Source of the DNA: an uncultured Muribaculaceae bacterium
Lineage (GTDB): Bacteria; Bacteroidota; Bacteroidia; Bacteroidales; Muribaculaceae
Length of the DNA: 64,000 nucleotides
Direction of reading: 5' to 3'
Assembly (NCBI GenBank): GCA_934675575.1
Contig: CAKUQQ010000005.1
Location: 62,001-126,000 of the forward strand
Shown: positions 1 through 12,300 of the stretch, piece by piece
Layout: every line of letters starts with the position of its first letter
Position numbering within the stretch: the stretch's first letter is position 1
Position numbers and translations under genes: made by a program
The notes under the pieces: generated by a model
Database searches by the model: none
What the model was told of the DNA's origin: nothing
Seen by the model: only the letters and a program-made list of their open reading frames with translations

Positions 1-741
1 GTGTTCGCTGTCAACCATTCCGCGTATTTCGTCTTCAAGGCCAAGTTTGCATTGCATGGAGAATTCTTTTTTATACACATCTGCTTTAAGCCATAGCTCA
101 AAGGCAAATGTTGACTTTGGGTCGGCTATATACTGGCAAGCGAGAGCATTTAAAAACATTTCGTCTTTAGGCACCACGAGTGCCGGATTGTCCGGGTCAA
201 TGTTGATGTAGTCAGTAATCCAATAGATGTTGTGTGAATCGGCAGCTATGGCCTTCATGAGCATTTTGCTGAAAGTTTCATTGATGGTGTTGTCAACACC
301 AGTGCCAGTGAAGTAAAATGCGCGATTGTTGTCGGTATAATAAGGCTGATATGGAGCTTTGACGCCATCGTTTGCATTATAGATGGCACCGAGGTGCTCG
401 TATGTGGCGTGTATCTGCCCAACAGACTTGGTGAAGCCTGGTTTAATAGTTTCGTCAGTGGCAAAACGGTCGGCAGCCTTGGCTTCTGCACTCGGAGTGT
501 AGGTTTTGTAGGGGTTGAATCCGTCGTCGTCGGTTGTTGCAGCGATTGTGCCGCTTGTCTGGGTTGAGACTGCATCTTGAGCTTGCTCTTTCGCTTGCTT
601 TGCAGATTGGTTCACATTCTTTTTAATCTCTTTCTTTACTTTGTCTTTCACTTTGCCGAGACTGAACTGGGCATTGGCTTGTGATGGCACATACAACGAT
701 GCGCTCAATATGGCCACGAGCATAAAAATTTTTCTAATCAT
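1..741 (-). CDS. Exported protein of unknown function (3' part cut by window edge)
   Basis: An open frame runs from an ATG at 741 to base 1 without a stop, giving 247 residues; the C-terminus lies outside the window. The N-terminus (MIRKIFMLVAILSASLYVPS, then QANAQ) is a clear Sec signal peptide with an Ala-x-Ala-like cleavage site and no lipobox cysteine. A short Lys/Gln-rich amphipathic stretch (about residues 30-55) follows, then a globular part rich in Tyr, Asp and Asn. I do not recognise the family. The gene begins 31 nt after the stop of the 846-residue lipoprotein gene and is on the same strand, so it is probably the last or a late gene of the exported-protein operon spanning 1-20201. 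Confidence 0.8.
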   Translation of the reverse strand, partial: MIRKIFMLVAILSASLYVPSQANAQFSLGKVKDKVKKEIKKNVNQSAKQAKEQAQDAVSTQTSGTIAATTDDDGFNPYKTYTPSAEAKAADRFATDETIKPGFTKSVGQIHATYEHLGAIYNANDGVKAPYQPYYTDNNRAFYFTGTGVDNTINETFSKMLMKAIAADSHNIYWITDYINIDPDNPALVVPKDEMFLNALACQYIADPKSTFAFELWLKADVYKKEFSMQCKLGLEDEIRGMVDSEH

Positions 742-772
742 AACATTATTTTGTTTTTGGTGAATATTTCAT

Positions 773-3313
773 TTAAGAGCCTATGCGATAACCTTGTGAG
801 GTCCATGGGGTAGGGTTGGCATAATCAAATACCGGCCAAGATTCCGTGTCGTTGTCATAAATTATATCTTTCTCGTCAAGAGTGACTTTCTTTGCAGTAG
901 GGTCAATAGACGACTGCTGGTATGGATTTTCATACCATAACGTCAATTTAGCCTTATTGACGATGGTTTCAATGCGATGATTAATCAAGTATATAGCTTT
1001 GATTTTTCCTCCTTTGTTTTTACCGGTTGAATATTCAAAATCCTTTGCCATGAGCCGTCGCCCAAAGGAGTCGAAAAATTCAACGTTAATGTGCACATTT
1101 GATGGGGACGACGCTTGAAAAAAGCAATCTGCATCAACGGCAACGCCGTCGAGACAATAACCGGACTTGCAATATTTGTCATCATTTTCCACCCAAAGAG
1201 TTTTTATGCTGTTAATTTGTCCCCAATTCGCCCTGTTAGTGTATTTGGCTGGTTTTGCAAACACGTTTTGCGACGGACTGAAAATAGGTTTGGTAGTATT
1301 TATGTTTCGCCATGTGCCACACTTATACACTGGAATGGCATAAAAATATCTGCTGTTAGGCATTTCGTCATTGTCAATCACGAAATTGAATTCATATTCA
1401 TGCCCATTGGACAGATATGGATAAGATGCGCTGCTTGCATATTGCTCGTCGGTTACATTGGCTGATTTGATGAATTTGAAGTTTTCATCGTAAATCAGCA
1501 TTTGAAGTTCCCCATAATTACTCAACCAATTGTCTTTCTTGCCAAACCAAAGACATTGGTCTGGCGTAGGAATCGTTATTTTGGCAGTGTAATATCTGGT
1601 CGATGGCGTGCTTTTAGTCTGGTTGTATATAACCGTCTGTGTCATTTGTGGTAACGCGCTATTTGTTACGCGCCACAGCGTTGAGGAACCTTCAGCCCAT
1701 TTCATAGACGCCACGGCATGCAGAAACCAATCATAATATTCGCCTACCCATTCTGCTATATCACCACCAATTGAGCCGACTTTCATATCAGTTGATACAC
1801 TGGTTCCCAAAGTGGTTTTCCATTCTTCATAGCTCTTGTCAGTAGCAAAGTATTGGATAGGGGCAGAAGGGTTGTTAGGGTTTGGACGAGTGATTGTGGA
1901 AGGCTTTGAGCTGCCATGGTCATTGTCCATTTTGTGCGTTCCAGACACATCGAGGTTAATTCTTAGTGGAGATATGTCAATAGTGCCACCTCCCAATGTT
2001 ATGCCCAAATCAATGTGCATGTACAAGCGAGAGCCATATTGGAAAATTCCAGTTCCCTGGTTTTTTGTGAAATCAACATCTTTGGCAATTCCGTCTTTTT
2101 TGCGGCGGACATCGGTTTGGTAGTCCTCATGGGTTTGCATTGCCCAAGAGTATAATTGCGATTTATTCTCATACTCATATTTGAAGATTTTTTCACTTTG
2201 CAGTCTCCACGCTTCATCATAGGCAACAGCGAAATTGAAGTCGAGGCACAACTTGGCCACTTTGACATCTATACCTACGGTTGGCAGGATAGGCATTGGA
2301 AATTCATAGTCAAGTGTCACCCATCGGTTTTCGTGTAGAATACCGTCCTTAGGCACAGTCATTCCTGTGCTGCCTGAAAAAGGAAATGCAAACCAGCCTT
2401 CTGTGTTTCTTCCGCAAAAAGCATAATGCTGCACCAAATCGTTGCTCAACTCAAGGTCAAAGCCTTTTTTAAGGCTGAAGTCAAGTTTGATATTCTGGTG
2501 GCTCTCAATACCAACAACAGAGCAAAATGACTTGCTGGAATATCCCTCGCGAATTGATGGTAAAAGCACAGAAAGCAATCCGGATTGGTCTTTAAAAAGA
2601 TTGTTTTTCCATTTATGCTTTTGAGGGTCCAATTCAAATTCTTTGAATTCTTTTTCTTCACCATTTCTAATCAAAAAAGAGAATAGTGTCTCTGATGACG
2701 AATTTTCATCGGAAGCCCGAGCCATTGCCGACCTCGGCTTGTGTCTGCCGACAAGGTGAACACCCTTTAACCGAGGTTTATCACTACCAGAGTGTGACTG
2801 GACTGGCTCGACATCTTTATTCTTGTTTTCATCTTCGTAATCACCAGCAATGCTTGCATCTATCGAGAAATCAAACTCTTTGAAAACATTCTTTATGGAA
2901 ACAGGGTGAGAGGTCAATAGATACCCACCTTGGGACTCTTTCACATAGTCCACTTCGTCACAAAGCGTTGATTGGAAAAGTTCAGACATGGTTGTGGCAA
3001 TGTGTTCACCACGTTGTGGCAGAAGATTACTTGGAATGTTCTTGGTGAAAAGTATTTCTGTGTGATGCATGGCTGTGTCATTGTGGCAATACACGATATA
3101 TGGAACGTATTGCTCATCAATCACACGCACGCCATTTTCAAACTGGTAGGTTACATTTCCGAATTCGGTTTGCTCTGTTCGAGGAGAGGTGAAACCGTCA
3201 CCATTTGGCTTCTCTACAGCATCGGAAGCTGGCGGCTCGTCAAATGACAATGTGCAGCTTGCGGCGGCAAGCATCAATCCAAGAAGCAGCGATATGTATT
3301 TAGTTTTTCTCAT
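773..3313 (-). CDS. Large lipoprotein of unknown function (846 aa)
   Basis: The N-terminus has a basic start, a hydrophobic core and a lipobox ending in Cys20 (AAASC), so the product is predicted to be a lipoprotein, probably at the outer membrane. The mature part begins with a Pro/Asp/Glu-rich linker and continues with about 800 residues that look beta-rich, with many Tyr, Trp and Asn. I see no catalytic motif and do not recognise a family. The start ATG at 3313 overlaps the TGA of the upstream 227-residue lipoprotein gene by 4 nt (ATGA), which indicates translational coupling and a shared operon. The size, lack of enzymatic motifs and neighbours suggest a structural or binding surface component; this is inference. 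Confidence 0.85.
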   Translation of the reverse strand: MRKTKYISLLLGLMLAAASCTLSFDEPPASDAVEKPNGDGFTSPRTEQTEFGNVTYQFENGVRVIDEQYVPYIVYCHNDTAMHHTEILFTKNIPSNLLPQRGEHIATTMSELFQSTLCDEVDYVKESQGGYLLTSHPVSIKNVFKEFDFSIDASIAGDYEDENKNKDVEPVQSHSGSDKPRLKGVHLVGRHKPRSAMARASDENSSSETLFSFLIRNGEEKEFKEFELDPQKHKWKNNLFKDQSGLLSVLLPSIREGYSSKSFCSVVGIESHQNIKLDFSLKKGFDLELSNDLVQHYAFCGRNTEGWFAFPFSGSTGMTVPKDGILHENRWVTLDYEFPMPILPTVGIDVKVAKLCLDFNFAVAYDEAWRLQSEKIFKYEYENKSQLYSWAMQTHEDYQTDVRRKKDGIAKDVDFTKNQGTGIFQYGSRLYMHIDLGITLGGGTIDISPLRINLDVSGTHKMDNDHGSSKPSTITRPNPNNPSAPIQYFATDKSYEEWKTTLGTSVSTDMKVGSIGGDIAEWVGEYYDWFLHAVASMKWAEGSSTLWRVTNSALPQMTQTVIYNQTKSTPSTRYYTAKITIPTPDQCLWFGKKDNWLSNYGELQMLIYDENFKFIKSANVTDEQYASSASYPYLSNGHEYEFNFVIDNDEMPNSRYFYAIPVYKCGTWRNINTTKPIFSPSQNVFAKPAKYTNRANWGQINSIKTLWVENDDKYCKSGYCLDGVAVDADCFFQASSPSNVHINVEFFDSFGRRLMAKDFEYSTGKNKGGKIKAIYLINHRIETIVNKAKLTLWYENPYQQSSIDPTAKKVTLDEKDIIYDNDTESWPVFDYANPTPWTSQGYRIGS

Positions 3314-3993
3314 TGTGTGAAATTTATGTTATATAGGTTTGAAAGTGTGCCGAGCGTTTGGTAAGCGTTATATTCGATGTCGTCACGAAGAATGTAGAGC
3401 CGAAAATTAAGACTGTCATAGCATCGTAGGTCAATGCGTCCTTGTCCTTGGTTAGAGGGAGCCCAAATGCGCAGTTCGGCATAGCTAATGCCGAAGGCTT
3501 CGCGCTTGACGGCCATGCCGGTGAGCTCACCGCCAACAAAAGCACCGACCATCATGGTAGAGTCGTCCCAAGGTTTGCCATTCACTTTAATGTCAGCATA
3601 AATAACCATGTCAGAAGGGTGCATTCGGTTGAAATCTCCCGCGCCCCACCTCTCAATGATATTCACTTTGCATTTGTCAGAAAGACGCCCGCCGCCACCT
3701 ATTGCTGTCAATTCAAGCAGCCCCGGCTGCACGGCAAGCAATGTGTCGGCATGAAGCTGTGCTAAGCTGTTGTCGCCAAGCAACCAATAGATTGCACCAT
3801 CGCTTATGGAGTCGGGCGTGAAGCTGACGGCCAGTGGCATAGAGTCACCAACCATCACATACGACGAGTCATTTAGAATCTTGATTTTGACACCTGTCCA
3901 ATCCTCTAGCTCATTTTGGAACTGGAAAAAATCACCACAAGAAGTCAGCGACAAGCCGATTAGTATCAACCAAAAGATATGCCTCATATTCAA
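3310..3993 (-). CDS. Lipoprotein with an Ig-like segment and a GAFVG module (227 aa)
   Basis: A short signal peptide ends in a lipobox Cys19 (LTSC). Residues about 40-105 resemble a bacterial Ig-like (Big2-type) segment: VGDSMPLAVSF, then a D-G-x-I-Y-W-L strand and a Leu/Gly-rich close. Residues about 130-225 contain a module with the core VGAFVGGELTG that is also present twice in the T9SS cargo protein encoded at 17380-19761. The gene sits between two partners with 4-nt overlaps on both sides: its ATG overlaps the stop of the fibronectin-III-like gene, and its stop overlaps the ATG of the 846-residue lipoprotein. Expression is therefore probably coupled. The function is unknown; a role in surface assembly or binding is inferred from the context. 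Confidence 0.85.
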   Translation of the reverse strand: MNMRHIFWLILIGLSLTSCGDFFQFQNELEDWTGVKIKILNDSSYVMVGDSMPLAVSFTPDSISDGAIYWLLGDNSLAQLHADTLLAVQPGLLELTAIGGGGRLSDKCKVNIIERWGAGDFNRMHPSDMVIYADIKVNGKPWDDSTMMVGAFVGGELTGMAVKREAFGISYAELRIWAPSNQGQGRIDLRCYDSLNFRLYILRDDIEYNAYQTLGTLSNLYNINFTQ

Positions 3994-6302
3994 TTAGTTT
4001 TGTTTGATATTGGTGCTGAAACACTCTTGAAATTTGATTTGAGCGACTGGCGACCATCATCAAATCTGATGCTTACGTAATATTCTGCCGTTTCGCCAGG
4101 CGCAAGACTTGGGTCGAAGTAATATCGTTTCTCCCTGGGAATGTCAGTCATATATCGGAACGATTTTTCACCAGTGCGTTTGCGATATAGACAGAAATAA
4201 TATGGTGCATTGACAGGGATATTTTGCATTTCCCACACGAGTTTCACACTCTTATTATTTTCGTTATAGTCGCCCAAAAGTTTAAGTGCCACATTCACAA
4301 CTTTGTCATAGTTGAGTTTCGCAGAAAACACAGGTGTTTGACCGGAACTTATGTCCCATAGGCTGATTGTTTCTACCGTGTATTCATACCGCTGGTTAAC
4401 TGGGCCGTCGGGGGCATCATCAACCTGCATGAAATAGCAATTGGCCTTTACGGAGTCGCCATTGAAAGTTTTGAGCAACTGCCAATCACGAGCACCTTCC
4501 TTTCGCCTATACACATTGTAGTGCGAAATTATTTCGTCACCACCACCAACCCACCGCGTGTGAATCATCTTGTTGTCTATCCATGCAGAATCAAGGTGAG
4601 CCTTTGATGGGGGAGTTGCATTTGGACGAAGCACGGCTATTGTGTCGGAACAAGCTCCCTCGTTGCCAGCCCAGTCCACTGCACGAACAGTATAATAGAT
4701 ATAACGTTCATTGGCATCAGTGGCTACTGTATCTGTGAATGATTTGGGCATAACATGCTTGTGATTTGCAAGATTAAACACATGGTCACGGGCATTGGCA
4801 TAAAGCACATCGTAGTAATGCACATCAAGAGAGTCGGGCATGTCCCACATTATTGCAATGCTGCCGTCGAGAGCAGGGAAGGCTTTGAGATTAGCGGGCG
4901 CAACAGGAGGCTTGGCATCTCTGATTCGCAAAAGCCGAGGAAAGGAATATCCAATGTTTTCTGCAGTATCTACCGCTGCCATAGTTACCATGCCTGTGGA
5001 TATGTTTGACACATCTATGCGCACCATGGTGTCGGTGGGGGATATATACTGGTCAGACAGCAGACGCCACTGTTTCAGCGAGTCGCGGTCGTTGTGATAC
5101 ATTGGGATATAGCGCACGAAATCATCTTCAATCGTGTCTTTGTGAAAATAAATAGTTGCATAAACGTTATCCCACAAATGTTCGCCTGGACGGTCTATTA
5201 CAATTCGTGTTATTTCCGGGCCGCGTGGCGGTTGCATGTCTGGGAAGTGAACAGTTATCGGGCGGCTCATGGGCGTGAGATCGCCGAACGCGTCATGCGC
5301 TTGAATAGCATAATCAAAGTCGCCAGTCTGGCCATGTGTGTGCTCAAAGATAACATTATCTCCTTTGATTTCTGAATTAAGTGGCGGTGCATAGGGTTGT
5401 CCATTAACTTTTTTCCATTCAGAGGTGCCTGTGGGGCGTGTGTAGATTTCAAATGTGCCATTAATGGTGTCGTTCCACGAAAGTTCCACGCTTCCGTGAC
5501 CAATCACAGAGTCGGTAATCTGTATGTCATAAGGTTGTGGTTTGTATTTTTCATTTTTTATATGCTCCACTTGAGCTGGCATTATGAATAAATGCCCGGT
5601 AGTGTCTGTCACAGAAGGAACCACGAAATAAGAATATTTAGCCCCTTTCTTGGGCGTATGGTCAACAAATCTCAAACCCATAGCCTGTGCAAGGTCTTGA
5701 CGCCATTCGGCGGCAAGATATGCCGCCATAAGGCGTGTCTTTTGGTCTTGTTCCATCTCGGTAAATGCTCCTATTGTGCCTGGCTCATAATTGGTCATTT
5801 CTGGAGTCATGTCTCCAGAACCATATATCGCCCCCATAGCCATATATGCAAGCGAGTCGGTGGTGTCGGGATAACATTTCTTGAATTTCTCAAGGGAAAT
5901 TGGCTTCAGTCGAGTTGCAAGGGTGTCGAGAGTGAACCCTGGGGCGTCATCGTTCACCCGGTAAATATCATAGCCATGAGTGTTCAAGTATGCCCATTCG
6001 GGGTATGATGGTATGGCCCAGCGAATGACTATGCTGTCGCCATAGGCTCGACCTATTGCCTTGATATAAACGTATAAGTCTTCCTGACGAAATGAGGTGT
6101 CTGCTTTCAGTGTGCCGAGAGGGTGTGTGCCAGGCAGCTGCTGGCGATAGTCGGAGTCGTTCACGACCGAATCCTCGACTTCAGTAGCGATTTGTGTTAC
6201 CGAATTATGCGATTGTGTCATTCCGAAAACCAGTGGGGCTGCTAATATTGCTGCAGCAACCCACATGATAGAGCGCGAATGTTGTTTTGTATTCCTTGTC
6301 AT
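3990..6302 (-). CDS. Exported fibronectin type III-like protein (770 aa)
   Basis: The first 30 or so residues form a signal peptide with a hydrophobic stretch (WVAAAILAAPLVFG). The rest reads as a series of fibronectin type III-like beta sandwiches: around residues 260-360 (SVELSWND...FEIYTRP), 465-565 (PPVAPANLKAFPALDGSIAI...YYTVRAVDWAGN), 570-660 (HYNVYRRKEG) and a final one (YYFCLYRKRTG). No catalytic motif is visible, so a scaffold or adhesion role is likely. There is no T9SS sorting tail at the C-terminus. The gene starts 19 nt after the stop of the giant 3051-residue gene and ends in a 4-nt overlap with the next lipoprotein gene, so it belongs to the same operon. Confidence 0.85.
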   Translation of the reverse strand: MTRNTKQHSRSIMWVAAAILAAPLVFGMTQSHNSVTQIATEVEDSVVNDSDYRQQLPGTHPLGTLKADTSFRQEDLYVYIKAIGRAYGDSIVIRWAIPSYPEWAYLNTHGYDIYRVNDDAPGFTLDTLATRLKPISLEKFKKCYPDTTDSLAYMAMGAIYGSGDMTPEMTNYEPGTIGAFTEMEQDQKTRLMAAYLAAEWRQDLAQAMGLRFVDHTPKKGAKYSYFVVPSVTDTTGHLFIMPAQVEHIKNEKYKPQPYDIQITDSVIGHGSVELSWNDTINGTFEIYTRPTGTSEWKKVNGQPYAPPLNSEIKGDNVIFEHTHGQTGDFDYAIQAHDAFGDLTPMSRPITVHFPDMQPPRGPEITRIVIDRPGEHLWDNVYATIYFHKDTIEDDFVRYIPMYHNDRDSLKQWRLLSDQYISPTDTMVRIDVSNISTGMVTMAAVDTAENIGYSFPRLLRIRDAKPPVAPANLKAFPALDGSIAIMWDMPDSLDVHYYDVLYANARDHVFNLANHKHVMPKSFTDTVATDANERYIYYTVRAVDWAGNEGACSDTIAVLRPNATPPSKAHLDSAWIDNKMIHTRWVGGGDEIISHYNVYRRKEGARDWQLLKTFNGDSVKANCYFMQVDDAPDGPVNQRYEYTVETISLWDISSGQTPVFSAKLNYDKVVNVALKLLGDYNENNKSVKLVWEMQNIPVNAPYYFCLYRKRTGEKSFRYMTDIPREKRYYFDPSLAPGETAEYYVSIRFDDGRQSLKSNFKSVSAPISNKTN

Positions 6303-6321
6303 TTTTTGATTTGGTTGAACG

Positions 6322-9300
6322 TTAATTGATAGTTGTGCGCTTAGGCGTTGTTCTCTTATTTTGATTTATTCTTTCAATGCTTTGGCTGCTGTTTTGACTC
6401 TTACTTGGAGAATTGAGCTTCTGCAGCAGTTCGGCATAAGTCCTGTTATATGTTTTGTAGAAGAAATTATATGGCTCGCTAATCTCTTTGTCGGCTTTGC
6501 TGTTGAAAACAGTCCATTGCAACTTATTGAAATTCCATGCGTTCACTCGATAGCGTGTGAACTTGAATTCCATTTTGTTGTAATCGGCTATTTTGTCGGC
6601 CTTGAAATCAACATGCTCCCAGTTCTTCTTATAATCCTTTTCATTCACATAGCTCACATTATCCATGGAAGAGTAATAGAGCTTTCTTCCCATGGTTGAC
6701 TGCAGCCTGTCTCGCGCAGATGACGACGGCGTTATTGGTCCAACCTTCGGGTTGTTCATTATTCTGCGGTGTAGGGCAGAATTAGGCACTTCAAAAGTCT
6801 TGTTTGGTTTCAGGCCACCAAAGGAGGCTGCATTGTAGATAAGGGCGAATTGATACGCAGGAAGCTGCAAAGAAATATGCCCGTATTTTCCGCCATAACT
6901 GAATATCTTACCTTTTCTAACAGATATCCACTGCCTCATGTCTGCTTTTGACATGACATTGTTTGTATAGTTCGGAATTGCGTCAGATACCCTTCCGCAA
7001 GCGCTGTAGAGGTCATTGAACAATTCGGCATAAGCTCTCTCTGTCAAAGGAATTCCTCTGATAAGTCCGGCTGTGTTTTCGCCCAAAATGTTATTATAAT
7101 ACTCCGAATTTGTGGTGTAGAGAGGCCATAAAGTGCCGAATGTGTTGTAAATTCTCTTTCGGTTCATAACTACGGCATCTCTAACAGAAGAGTATCCGGA
7201 AGACACATTGTTTTTTGAGTCCTTTCCACCAAGCAAGCCAAAGTTCCATGTGCCATAAGGCGTCTGCATATACATAGACTCAGGCGATTGCACACTGAAG
7301 TCAAAATTACTTGAAGCTGAAACATATTTTGGGCCGCCTATGAAAAACAGATTACTCAAGTAGCTTATATACATGAATGGGTCGGCTGCAACACGATAGT
7401 ACCTGAAGCCGTTAGTATTTATTGAAGCGAATTTGCCTGAGGGCCACTCTGTGCCTATGAGGTCATCGTCAGACCATGGATTCTGCTCCAAATACTCACC
7501 GATTGACATCAATGACAGGCTGTTTAGACGTGTGCCCATGAATGGCTTCATGTAGGTTTTTGGCGATTCAAACAGGTCGTCGGCCTTCATGTCGTCGAAT
7601 GCTGTCACGCGCATTGAGTACAAGTCTTTAGACCTGTGAACATCAACCATTCCCTGGTCTTTTTTGTAGATGATGACTCTATAACGGCCAGCCGAATTAG
7701 AGATGGTATCAACTTGCTTGCCGCTATTGCTATAAAACCCATAAGAGTCCTCATTCGCATCGTCAGACATATTGAAATAGTCAACTTTTGCCACCTCAAT
7801 TCGATAAGAGCTTAATGGGTCTGACTTATCTGATGTGGCATGCTTGTGTGGTGTGGTAGGGGCGGTTGGGCTCGGCGTGTTTTTAAGTGTGAGATTGCCA
7901 GCCGATGAATTGCTCCCAGCCGAAGATGAGTTGCCAATAGTGAGAGAGCCACCACCAGAAGTAAGAGGATTGCTTGGCAAACCTCTACGAGAAGAATTTG
8001 TGTTGGAGCCGCTACCGCTTGATGACGTGTTGCTGCCTATTGCACCTCCGCTCTTTAATTTGGCCTTTAAGTTAGCTCTTTCAGAAGCCAGAATTCCTTC
8101 GCGTGAGTTGCCATACACTTCGTATGAATTAACTTTAATCCAAGTGGCCTCGCTAAGCTTTTGCTCCACCCATTCATATCGCAGAATTATTTGGGCTGCT
8201 CCGTTAAATTTCGGCAATCCTCCCGCTGGTGTCATTATTGAAATTGAGTCATTCTCAATCCATTTGTTAGGAGCAGTGGCTATGACTTTATTTTTCTGAT
8301 AAACATACCATTTGAGGTTGCCTTTAATATAGGACCTGCCTTTCATCTTGTGTCTTAATGAAATGGTCGGATACTTCAGGTCAATAGGCATGGCGGAAAT
8401 CAGACGGTCGCCACCCTGAATGCTTGCTTCTTTGAAGTTCTCCCAGTTATTGGGGTAGGCAAGAGCCACATGTGGCTGAAGTTCTTCGTCATCGGCTAAT
8501 GTCTTTTGCTTATTGTTGGTCACAAAGAAGAAATCTTTTGTTTGGCTCCAAGGCAGATGTTTCCACTTGTTGTCAATCGTGTCAAACACTTCTGGGTGTT
8601 GCCACTTTTCTTTTATGTACTCCATAGCACGCCCTTTTACGCGTAAGCGGTAGAAGCAATTAGGATTCAGCACTGTAAGATTCAGAGTGACTTTATTGTT
8701 GTTGACAAGGTATTCCACTTCACGGTTATTGCCACTCCTGTCGGCTTGTGCATCAGAAAGGCTTCTATATTCGGTAAGCACAGGCACTGAGTCGGGTATG
8801 ATTTCAAATTTGAATTTGCGGCTGGCAAAGCGTTCAAGTGTCTCGTCGTCCTCGTTGTCGGCCATGCTTGAATTTCTTAAGCGTTCAAGTTCTGTAGGGT
8901 CAGCCACAGCAATCGGTCGGTTTAGGTCGGCCTGAGTTGTCACCACCGGTCGGCTCTGGATTTCCCAATCAAGAGGATTATCCACAGCTTCTTCCCAATT
9001 GCTTGAACCGATATTGCAATCTTCAAAAAGTTGATAATCGTCAAGGGCATTGCCATAGAACATCTCGCACACATTGCCGCACTCAAACATAAACCTCTTG
9101 TCTATGTCTATAAGACCGTCAAGCAGGCGCACTTTCACACGCGCCTTGCCGGTGAAATAGTTAGGATTTGGCAATCCGGCTCTTAACACACCGCCAATGC
9201 CGCAATCAAGCAAATCGATTTTTTTCTTGAAGAAACCAAGATAAACTCTGAATCCGAACTTGGCATAGAGGTAGGCATAAAGCTGCCCCTCGCCATACCA

Positions 9301-12300
9301 GTTGTTACGACCGGGTCTGCCACCCTTGAGGTTGACACATCTGGCGTTGTCTTGAAGATGACGAAGTGAAATATCAAATCCGGCCGTTGCCCCCATGTCG
9401 CCATAAAACAGGCCGAGGTCAACATTCACATAGCCCCACACAGATGCACCCATCATCACACCGCCGGTGGTTTCACCCATGGCGATATAACGCTTCTTGG
9501 CTCTTTCTCTGGCATTGTTTGCAGCACTTATGTCGTCGTTTGCCACACTACCTTTGCTTGAACCGTTCAAGAAATTCCTGACTTTTGCCGGAATTTCCGG
9601 AAGTTCTCCATTGTTGGGCAGTTCGTTGCCAAGACAGATATAAGCATTGGCACCGACGCTTACGGTAACAATTTTAGACTTGAAATCCACGAGCACAAAC
9701 GAGCAGCGTTTGTCCCATTCCGGCTCACCGAGATAAACGTGCCATTTTGTTGACTGGTCATTGCCTTGTTTCTTGTGACCAACGCGGAAGTCAAGGCTGA
9801 CTGTGGCTCCTGGTCCCTTTGCCTTAATGCCGTCGTCGGTTTTGTCCTTGTCTTTGCTCTTTTTCTCATCATATTTCTTCATGGTTTTGTCATAACTGCC
9901 AGTTTTACTGTCGTTATTGTCGCTAACGGCATTGGCAAAACTACCAGCATAGTTGCCCAAATCGCTACCAGCCTGTTCGAGTTCGGAATTAAGCTCGGTC
10001 AGCAAATCATTTATGCCCCCGTCCAAAGAAGCATCTACCGTGATGTCAAGTTGGAAATATTGTTCTTGCGGATTATCCTCATAAACCATGTTGACACGGC
10101 TGTCAATCATGCCGCCAACGCACTTCACGCCACCTTTGAAGATGAAAGTGCTAAGGTTGTGCACTTTACGGTCGTAAACCACAGTGAGGTCTAAGTCGCC
10201 TTTCAGTGTGACTTGGTCGGCTGTGCTAATGCCCATTCCGGCAATAATGCCTATCACTCCCTTTTTGGGCTTGGGGCGCAGTTTGTCTTTAGGATTATAA
10301 GCGCAGTTGAAGTAAAATCCGCCGTGAATATCATTCATAGATATTGCTCCAAGAGGTATGCCACACTTACCACCTGCCATAATGTCGAAGAAACCCCAAC
10401 TGAAATTATTATTGTCCTCTTTATGGTCATAATATCCACCATTGATGTCAACCTCAAAGATTCCTCCCTTGACGCTGGCGGCAATTTGACCGGCATAACC
10501 AGTGTCCTTGGTCGGGTCGTCGGCACATTTCAGAGTGCCCTTGAAGGCAAATATGGCCGTTTCTATGTCGAATGACGCTTCACGGAACTGTACGCCCTTG
10601 TAATTGAGTGAAATGTTTGATAAATCGGTCATGTTGTTGACCCATGATTGGATTTCAATTTCCGTATAAGCTCCGATTTTAAGGTCATCACAGAACGTGA
10701 TGTCGCCGCCAAGGGTAATGCCAATGTAAGGTTTTGAGCCTTCGCGTTGCAAGGCAAATCCCCAATTTTTCAGAGAGAATTCAAATGGGCCAATCTTCTT
10801 TTGCGGAGAGGCGCAACCCCATTGGCCAAAATTCAAATAAATGCCAGAGTCCTCACCAAAATCAATCTTTGAAGCTTCGTTGAACCAACCTGCCCCTATG
10901 GCATTGCTGTTATTCACCTCGGCAATCATGGTTTCGGTGGCCTCGGCAGCCCGCACTTGACGGTCGTGTTCATAGACCGACTCAAAGCCGTCGTTGTTGG
11001 CTATGCGCATTTTGCAAAATCTTATTCCTGGCAGTTGAAGCTTGAATGGTAATTTTGCCAACGTTTTATTAACGGTTTTTGTCCCGGCAATTTCAACGGA
11101 GCCACCCACGAGCAACTCAACATTGGTGTCGGTTTCTCCCTTTTCATTTTCGATAGCCTCTACGAGCAAATATGTCAAATCTTTATCGAGTGATAGGTCT
11201 CCAAGCATGAAGTCGAAATTCAGGTCTTCAATTTGCGATGTAGTGAAAACGTATGCAAATCCATGACCGCCACCTTTCTTTGTAAAGGTCTGATTATATA
11301 TGTTGCAGGCATAGTCAACTTCGCCTTTAAACAGCGGAATCTCAAATTTACCATTGAACCCGAATTTTTTGAAATCGTTTTGAACGATGGAAACCATTAT
11401 TTCATCAAGACTGAACTTGAATCCTCCTATGGTGGCATTGTCACCGGTACGGTAGTTGATGGCATTTACGATGCCACAGTCGAGGGTAAGGCCTGACTTA
11501 TCAATGAAAAGGTCTTTGACGGCCACCTTCATGGGTTCTTTGCCATTGCCCACCTTGATTGATGATGGAAAGGCCATGGATAGCTCTTTGAAATAAAGTC
11601 CAGTCCACTCATTTTCGGTGCCTTTAGACAGACCTGAATTTTCCAGTTTATATCCGTCTGGGAAAGCCCCCATGTCTTTATGGTTGCTGTTTGCAGCAAG
11701 GTCCACAATGGCAGTTTCCCCAGTAAAGACATATCCAGGCAGGTCAACATGCTCAAACGAATCGAGGCTGCCTTCTGCTATAAAATTTTCCCATTCTTGA
11801 ATCTTTGTGGAAAGGTGGAGCTTTGGTGACTCGTCGGTGCGCTTGCCTGCCACGACTTTTTTGAGATCGCTTGGCATGGTCATGTCCATGTCGATATTGA
11901 GCCATTCAAACTTGTTTTGACTCCATGACACAAAACAACCATCTTCCGGTTCTATTACATCTTTTGGCGCAAGGAACTTACACTTGAAATCGGTCTTTGG
12001 GTCAACCACTTCAAAATCTTTGAGAAGCGCAACCGTGCCGCCTTCTGGAATGAGAGTCTGCGGACTGATGCACATTCTTGGTGCGCCAAACACGAGAATT
12101 TGTCCCTTTGTGGCTTTGGTTTCGGGCACTACGAATGTGCCGAACAAATCCATAGTGGCGTAGGTGGGTGCAAATTTCATTGTGGAAATCGTGAGATTTA
12201 CCGGTGTGGGGTTGATACTCTCTGGAATTTCCAGTGGGAATGTCACGTTTTCCACATTACCATCGAGCAATCCCATCACGCGAGCCTTGCCATCAAGGTA

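Noticed and set aside
7835..8299. Plus-strand open frame of 154 codons opposite the giant gene
   Set aside because: It mirrors the Ser/Gly/Thr linker of the giant protein; composition is that of an antisense shadow and no start signal is evident.
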